A stretch of 64,000 nucleotides of DNA from Papaver somniferum (taxonomy: Eukaryota > Streptophyta > Magnoliopsida > Ranunculales > Papaveraceae), in assembly GCF_003573695.1 (NCBI RefSeq), contig NC_039358.1, positions 99,014,117 through 99,078,116 of the forward strand, written 5' to 3'. A program made the translations under genes and the position numbers. Positions 57,601 to 64,000 of the stretch are shown piece after piece. Position 1 is the stretch's first letter. Every line of letters starts with the position of its first letter. Below the pieces are notes generated by a model. It saw only the letters and a program-made list of their open reading frames with translations, made no database searches and was not told the origin of the DNA.

Positions 57601-58734
57601 CTGCCTGTGATCAGTATTGTGGATGACAAAAGAATATGGTGTGGCACAATTACTGGGGAATTGATTGTCTCTTCTGCCGTGGAATGTATCAGAACAAAGT
57701 ATCCTAAAGTGAGCTGGTCATAACAGGTATGGAATCACCCATTTCACCCTACTATTTCAAGCAATATTTGGAAAATTATCAGAAACATTTGCCCCACAGA
57801 TGAAAAAATGAAAACCAGAAAATTCTAATTAGCTTCAAGGTGTTGTTTTTGTAAAAAATTTGAGGAATCCTTAGAGCATATACTGTGGAAATGCAATTAT
57901 AGTGAGATAATTTGGAACTGGTTAGGAGGGATGTTCAGTTTCAAAAAACCAAGTTCTTTTGAAGAAGTTTTTAGCTCTGCAAAACATAAAAGTCCTGCAG
58001 TAGGTGAAATTGGGAGAAATGCTGCATTTATACCTCTTAAAGAATTGTGGTTTCAAAGAAATAGAAGTGTGTATGAGGATGAAGTATTTAATGATCACAC
58101 CATAAAGACTAGAATCTTGAAGTTTACTGATGAATGTGAAGTAAGAATGAAGAAATGTATGTGGAATACAACTTATGATCTGCAAATATTAAAAAAAATT
58201 GGTCTGAAATGCAGAAAGGTCAAAAATTGTATTGTACAAGAAATTCAGTTCAAGCTACCACAGAAGAATCAAATAGTGCTATGTTGTGATGGAGCTTCAA
58301 GAGCGAATCCAGGATTTTCAGGATATGGTATTATAGCTAAAAATGATAAGGGAGAAGTACTAATAGCCATTGTAAGAGGGCTGGGGGTTGCAACTAATTT
58401 CTTTACAGAAATCATGGCAATATTATGTGCAGGGGAATGAGCAATCCATAATGGTTTCAAAATTCTTCTATTCAGTTCTGATTCAAAAGAAGCAATTGCA
58501 GCATTTACAAATGCTACGGTACCTTGGTTTGCAATATCAAGATGGGAGAAAATCTGCAATTCAGTTAGTAAAGGGGAATTCATTCATAACTACAGGGAAG
58601 TGAACTTTTCTGCTAATGACTTAGCAAAAAGGGGTGCTAATTTACAGAGAGGAGAACAACAAATATACACTAGTAAACCCCCCTTCCTTGTAAATATAGA
58701 AACTGAAAAGAAAAAATACTATAGGAGAACCTAG
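54650..58734 (+). pseudogene. LINE ORF2: endonuclease, reverse transcriptase, RNase H
   Basis: ORF2 starts MKVLHCNLRGPRR at 54650. The APE-type endonuclease follows (IADFNTI, SDHG near 55305), then a linker, RT (SAPGPDGF, RPIGLMN, GLRQGDPLSPLLF, FADDIFLF near 56698), zf-RVT (SRCCFCKKFEESLEHILWKC near 57835) and a C-terminal RNase H (CCDGASRANPG, SDSKEA, NDLAKRG). Breaks: frameshift at the A7 run near 54721, TGA 55377-55379, TAG 56039-56041, a frameshift near 56435, one at the T8 run near 56691, TAA 57721-57723, a stop near 57826 and TGA 58438-58440. The final stop is TAG 58732-58734. It cannot move by itself. Confidence 0.92.
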
Positions 58735-58846
58735 TCTGCAATGTTTTGGTTTTTCTTTTGCTTTTGTTTAAAAACTTTTTTTGTATTCTTTTGTAACCTT
58801 TTGTTCCTTTGGTTATCAATAAAATTATTACTTATCCAAAAAAAAA

Positions 58847-59045
58847 TAATCTCAAGCCAATATTACGATTGCACTCAATCACGATGGAAACAACAAGATC
58901 AGATCATGCAACTACAGAGAAAATAGTTGGGTTTGGATTCACAATCCAATGAAGTCTTCAAGTCGTTAACCTACAGGGTCTTGATAGAAATCTAAGGTTA
59001 AAGGAGAATCGACTCTAGATTATACAACTAGTATCACACATGAGT
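58847..59045 (-). repeat. Circularly permuted Sirevirus-like LTR copy, part 2
   Basis: After the second TSD the sequence continues the match to LTR B (ACGATTGCACTCAATCACGA, corresponding to 41872-42052). It breaks at about 59045 into plus-strand internal sequence of another element. Confidence 0.8.
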
Positions 59046-59453
59046 TTTCGTATTTGCTCGGACCTTTGTCATTTTGTGACAAAAAAGGGGAGAAATATAT
59101 GGAGTCAATAAGTGACTTGTAATCACTAAGGAAAGGACAATTGTGCTTAAATGTTATATCTAACGAAAGAGTAAAGCATTGACTAAGGGGGGGAAACATA
59201 TCATATGATGATTGTAGTTATTTGGACTACGAAAGGGAAATAACAAAGATGTGCGGATTCAAATCTACCTATCTCACCTTTAGCGAGAGTATTAGCTTTG
59301 TTATTTATATGTCAACAACGACATTTATGGTGGAATATATGCAGGTTATTGTACTGTTGAGACTTGGAATCAAGCGTATGTATAATGAATTTTTGTAATT
59401 TGTTTATCCATATATATTAAGAGTTCTGTCACTAAAATTGACAAAGGGGAGAT
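59046..59453 (+). other. Sirevirus-like 3' internal end with PPT
   Basis: Non-coding tail with two purine-rich stretches. The last reads ACAAAGGGGAGAT directly before the LTR, the plus-strand counterpart of 43332-43346. The upstream part of the element is missing. Confidence 0.7.
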
Positions 59454-61535
59454 TATTAGAGCATAGCTCGGTTGAACCCACCAAGCGTTGGTATGTCAAG
59501 TTTGGTTGTCATATTTTAGTGAATCAAAACTCAATTAAAGAGTCGCTTGATTATATACTAGAGACAACTTCGTATAGGTTAGGCTAGAAATATTAGGATT
59601 ATGAGACATACAAGCATTACTCGAAGACTTGAAGAATGCGAAGAAGTAACAAGGTACATCGACGACATCATCCTTCCTCTTGAGGTTAGTAATATTGTGA
59701 CTTGAACTGTTTCATTCCTAGCGTATGTTTCAAGTCGTGCTATATTGAAAACATAACTGCGAAGCTGTGAATGATTATACTCTAGTAGACATAGTGTTAA
59801 GGAATTAGAATACGAAGTATAACGCTTATCTTTTGAACTTCGTATATAAGACATCGACATAATCGTATGAATGCTATTGTGATTATGTGTATGGGTAAAG
59901 GTGAAGATTTCATCCTAGGAAACAATGTTTACATTTGTTTAAAGGAAGTACATTCATGAACTTGTTTTGTGAATCGAAAGGGAAATCGCTAGGCTTATTG
60001 GTATGTTATTCGTTGCATATCTTTGGATTACCAATATGTGTGAGTTAGTAGAACCGATCATAACTTAGTATGTATCTTGGTAAAACTAGTCAGAATGCCT
60101 GACTTATGTATTGGTATGACTTTTATTAGTGTAATCGATCCTAAGTAATCACCTAAGATGGTATGATCGATATTTGTAATTGGTGTAACCTATCCTGGTA
60201 ATTGGTATGACCAATCACAAAAGAGTTGTGTAATCAATACTTGTAATTGGTGCAACCGGTCCTGGTAATTGGTGTAACCGATCCTAGTGACTAGTGTAAC
60301 CGATCACAAGTAATACCATGAGAATATGGTAACCGGTCATGGTAATTGACGTAACCGATCCTGGTAACTTATGTAACCGGTCCCAGTAACCATATTAAGG
60401 TAGAACCGATTGTGCTTGGTAGAACCGTAAACCCGTGATTAGTGTATTGATATTTGATCAATCACATAGTTGTTCTTGGAATACAAATGAACCAATCTAA
60501 ACTTGTTTGGAAGTGTGGTATAATCGGTTCCGAGATGGTAAATATGAAAGAGGATTTACAAAGAAAAAGATGTCGACATACTTTGAACATGTTCAATAAC
60601 TCTTATCTTTTATTGTTCAAAGATATTCCTTAATAACTCAAGGAGATCCCGGACCGAGATAAACTAAGAATCTTTTAATTAAGGTTATTAATTGTATATA
60701 ATTTTAATTACCAACAATTAAAATGCATATCTCTGGAAAATAAAAATTGGTAATGTGCATTTACTAATTGGAGATTTTCTAGTGAGATTTCGGTAATATT
60801 GGACAGAGCATTTCCAGGAATTATGAAAACCGATTTTGGGCATTCATAACATATCTTAAGAATATTTCGGTTTTGGAAATTCCTTGGTGTCCAAACTTCC
60901 TTGGTATACAAATACCCAAGTTTGTATTTCGAACAAACTATCCTAAGAGCCAGCAAAACTACCTTGTTGTGTTGTTACTAGTGGAGCCGTATATTCAGAG
61001 AGGAAAGTACCCTAATTAGGCGAAATCTCTTAGGACCGCTCATTTAAAGACTTCTGTGGGATCAAGAAGCTTTACGAGTACCCTTGGTAGGAAACTAGAT
61101 AATTGCAGTATTATTAGTTTTCGATTTGATTTGATTGACTAACGGTTGTTGAACTTTGATTGCACCTAGTTTGTTTATTCTTGAGAATCTTCTCTTCTGA
61201 TATAAGATTCACTCAAGCTGGATCGAAGTATCGACGGGATCTTTAGAACTGTTTGTAGATCTAAAGACGTCTTGTGATATTCCATTATTAACAGACTCCA
61301 TTCTGCGCGTGATTGATCACAAGAGATTCAAGTTGTGGTGTGCAGGTGTTTATTGAATATTTGAAGACAAATAAGATTTCTTATTGGGTTCATATCTTTG
61401 GTGTGCATAAAACTTGATCGGCTGGGATCCACTATAATCGGTTTATCCTTGATAGATTTGATTGATTAGTTGCGTATATCGGCATCACTATACAGTATCT
61501 AGCTTGAGGTATATTTGGGTACCCTCGCCTTTTCA
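59454..61535 (+). repeat. Sirevirus-like 3' LTR, about 2.08 kb
   Basis: It follows a PPT. The start is TATTAGAGCATAGCTCGG, with TG mutated to TA, and the end is CCTCGCCTTTTCA, equivalent to CCCCCACTTTTTCA of LTR B. A TATA-like GTATACAAATACC lies near 60904. A short-period repeat lies at 60056-60420. ORFs at 59579-59860 and 60708-60956 are reverse-strand noise. Confidence 0.8.
60056..60420. repeat. Array of about twelve GTAACCGRTC..GGTAATT units
   Basis: Units of about 20-26 bases share GTAACCGATC or GTAACCGGTC followed by CTGGTAATTGGT. ACCGGT is a palindromic core. Related traces (AGGTAGAACCGATC) are seen at 32570-32650 in LTR A. The array lies upstream of the TATA-like box. Confidence 0.75.
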
Positions 61536-63260
61536 ATCTTCATCGGAAGCGCTACTATGAGAATCAATCATCTTTGGAAAGTTGTTGTGACATTCATACA
61601 ATAAATTTCATCAACACAATGGAGTTAAAGTACAACAAAATAATTAGGATGCTCACATCAGCGTCTACAAAAATGGTAATCCCCAACTCTTACCTATTTA
61701 TGGTTTCACGAACTTAGTGATAATAACGTAAAAGTTCGAAAACTTGCTCAGTCCTTCAAACATGTGAAGACGAGAAAAAAATTCATTATTTAAAGTCGAC
61801 ACCTAATTTTTCACGAAAAATCAATTCACATAATTTCCGCCATGTGAGCAACTCTCACCGGGTTAACATTTGTTAGTTTTTGTGCATACACTGACAAATC
61901 ACAAAATCCATACAAGTAACATTGTATCAAAAAATTGTTTACTTCTAGCAACTGCTGAAAACTCGAGTTTACATGGATTTTGCAAAAAAAAAAAAAAGTC
62001 ACGTAAATAAATAAAAATTTTGTTTTCGTGAGATAATAACTCACGTAAACTCAAAATAAAATAGATTCTTTTTACGTGATTTATTATTAAATTTTTTTTC
62101 TTTTGTTTCGTTCAAACGAGCATTCGCCTATGGAACGAGGGTCTTTTCTGTTTTTGTAAGGTCCACATATTCCAAATAAAATTTTGAAAGTTCACAAACA
62201 AAATTTTATCATGAAGTGCAGGTCTCTTTTAAAAAATATTTTAGGATTATTGTTTATTACTTTAACTACGAACGAATATACGTTTCCTAAAGGTATTTGT
62301 GTGAAAATTCATGCTTTGAAAAATAAAACTTATATTTTCATGAAACCTCATAATCAAAATTTTCTCTACAGCAACTAGACCATGTCTATTAAAAATATAT
62401 ATTCAAAATTTTCTTTCATGTTAGGAATTCTCGATCGTTTCCTAAACCGACGGACGGACTAACGATTGTTTGCAAAGAAAATTTTCCATAAAACCCTACG
62501 CATACATGCACGCGTAAAATTTCGTCTTGACCAACTCATGGAAAAACTAATATTACAAAAAAAAAATTGGACTTACCTGGTCGGCGCTGGCCGGAACTTG
62601 GCCGAACGGTGGTCGGTGGTGGCTGAATTTCGACGAAAAAAAAATTCCTCCTCTGCTCGGGCGTGAGTAAATCAAAGATAAGGTGGTCGGTTAGCTTAGA
62701 GGAAAAAAATTGGGTCTCTTCCCTTTTATATTAAATTTATTTCCAAAACCTAATAAAACATGAATTTCCTTTTTTGGGTTTGGGCCCGTAAACATTAAAC
62801 CGACCAAAATAGAATGCCCGATCGTCCAAATCAGCAGTGCCTCATCTCTCCGTGCTCATGGGATGACGCTCTATCATACTATCAGGGTCCTTACCTGAGA
62901 ATTTGCTCGTACATGACATTATTGGAGCAAATCGAGGATTCTGAAAATACCTTTGTACGACCGAGTTCAACTGCTTATCTCGTCGACTGGAAAATCACCA
63001 TCTAACGCTTACTGTGGAACATGACTGTCCCTCACTAAGCAGGGGACTTAATGTTGATGGTGGATTTTCGACAAAGGTCAAAATCGTAAAATCATGATAC
63101 TGCATGTTTCTGAACCGGCTTCAGGAACGCATGTGACGATTCTTATTTTACGATCCGTGAATCGTTTCACGTTCTCTGATCGAGTTCCTCTCAGATCCAT
63201 GATGAATATGTTTATCGAAAGGCCTCCCACTAGCTGAGCGCTCGATGCTAGGCATTTCAT
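61536..63260. other. Unassigned, no gene recognised
   Basis: AT-rich to about 62560, with an A-run at 61985-61998, then GC-richer. ORFs of 63-72 codons are present on both strands without domain signal. It could hold one or more degraded LTRs, but no ends were found. Confidence 0.35.
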
Positions 63261-63261
63261 C

Positions 63262-63590
63262 ATGTCGTCTATGTAGAATAACATGATTGGGCGGTCCTCC
63301 TACATAATTGTTTGTTGAGAGGGCTTAACGCCTTCAGGACGTCGGCGATACTCGTTGGTCCCTGACTACATAGAGAGACCCCCCTCTACATAGAAGAACG
63401 ATTGGGCGGTCCTCCTACATAATTGTTTGTTGAGAGGGCTTAACGCCTTCAGGACGTCGGCGACACTCGTTGTTCCCTGACTATGTAGAGAGATTGTGTA
63501 TAGATTCAAGAGGCTAACCTACATAATTGTTTGTTGAGCACGCCTTCAGGACGTCAACAACGCTGCATGTTGTTCCCTGACTATACACCT
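63262..63590. repeat. Three-copy GC-richer tandem repeat
   Basis: CTACATAATTGTTTGTTGAG begins near 63300, 63416 and 63519, each time followed by GCCTTCAGGACGTC and GTTSSTCCCTGACTA. Units are about 116 and 103 bases; the third copy is diverged. Probably LTR subrepeats. Confidence 0.75.
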
Positions 63591-64000
63591 TTCAGAACGA
63601 GTATGATGCTCCAACTATCTCATATCTCGATTCTACAATAGATTAATTCTACCGTGACATTCACCGACTGAATTCCTAGAAAATAATCTATTTTATCTCA
63701 TTACTCGATAAAGCAACTCAGAATCAATTGGCAAGAGGCTCTGTTCCATGGATGATCCTCGGATGATTCCATGGATTATTAATAGATGACCACGAACGAG
63801 CACCCAAATGCACGAACGAGCATTCGAAAATATGGACAAACGAGGAATCCTACACAAAACAGGAGAGATAAAATAATAATAAAAAAATAAAAAAGAGGCG
63901 CCTAGGGACCTGGCCCACCGGCCCGCCGGCCATGCCACCGTGGCCGGTCCCTCACGCCTCATCCTTTATTTTTCTTATTTTATTTATTTTCTTGAACTCA
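63591..64000. other. Unassigned window end
   Basis: No convincing gene. The 89-codon reverse-strand ORF at 63693-63962 crosses a GC-rich stretch (GGCCCACCGGCCCGCCGGCC near 63912) and has no recognised domain. Confidence 0.3.

Larger units (their letters stand above)
53085..58846 (+). mobile_element. Nearly full-length L1-type LINE with 12-bp TSD
   Basis: The 12-bp TAATCTCAAGCC occurs at 53073-53084 and 58847-58858. Across the junctions the host sequence matches the uninterrupted copy at 41856-41900 (AATCTCAAGCCAATCTTACA). The element has ORF1 and ORF2, a 3' UTR with AATAAA (58819-58824) and a short A-tail (58838-58846). The first 40 bases include a piece that matches neighbouring LTR sequence in reverse. 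Length of 5.76 kb is normal for plant L1. Confidence 0.93.

Noticed and set aside
1..64000. tRNA, rRNA, organellar insertions or CRISPR-like arrays
   Set aside because: No cloverleaf with A/B boxes, rRNA core or plastid/mitochondrial gene was recognised by eye. The regular repeats found lie in LTRs or MITEs. A tRNAscan-SE, Infernal and organelle BLAST run would settle this.

Overview
The window reads as nuclear DNA of a flowering plant, probably a eudicot with a repeat-rich genome. The evidence is plant-type Ty1/copia elements (Sirevirus-like and RE1-like) and Ty3/gypsy elements with a Tat-type second RNase H, an L1-type LINE with DUF4283 ORF1 and a C-terminal RNase H, plant MITEs, a Helitron 3' terminus, and AT-rich spacers. 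A poppy-like (Ranunculales) source is possible, but the sequence alone does not establish it. I see no intact host protein gene, no tRNA or rRNA gene and no CRISPR array. Almost every coding signal is a transposable element or a captured or decayed gene fragment.

Layout. 0-5.4 kb: two related long LTRs (416-2943 and 3726-5425), the first with a dense TGGGCT array and a CAG-rich stretch. 6.4-8.1 kb: gypsy pol remnant and an LTR-like region with two minisatellites. 8.5-10.6 kb: reverse-strand Sirevirus-like LTR with GTATGCATAC palindromes, then a gypsy gag/protease remnant. 11.3-19.2 kb: AT-rich, low-coding spacer with small tandem duplications, a fragment of a cytosolic phenylalanyl-tRNA synthetase alpha gene, a HEAT-like fragment, a Harbinger-type MITE (15777-16330) carrying an array of near-perfect palindromes, and a hAT-type MITE (17709-18227, 8-bp TSD). 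19.4-23.8 kb: reverse-strand Tat-lineage gypsy element with 5' LTR, PBS and pol, but lacking gag/protease and the 3' end. About 24.0-28.2 kb: Helitron-like element with fragments of an E(z)-type histone methyltransferase gene and an NAD(P)-binding Rossmann-fold gene. 28.9-33.5 kb: three-level nest, in which a Sirevirus-like LTR is split by a solo LTR (TSD TTGGG), itself split by a 5'-truncated non-LTR element with a restriction-like-endonuclease-type C-terminus between TAA microsatellites. 33.5-38.3 kb: mostly unassigned. 38.3-61.5 kb: Sirevirus-like LTR fragments in both orientations, one a PPT-LTR-PBS-gag arrangement and one circularly permuted, interrupted by a long LTR, an RE1-like copia element (46.1-50.8 kb) and a nearly full-length LINE (53085-58846, 12-bp TSD). 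61.5-64 kb: unassigned, with a three-copy GC-richer repeat.

The parts do not form a pathway; they record successive insertions. The items most worth a second look are the REL-endonuclease-type element in a TAA microsatellite, the palindrome-array MITE, the multi-gene-capturing Helitron, the palindrome clusters of the Sirevirus-like LTRs, and the gypsy deletion derivative.
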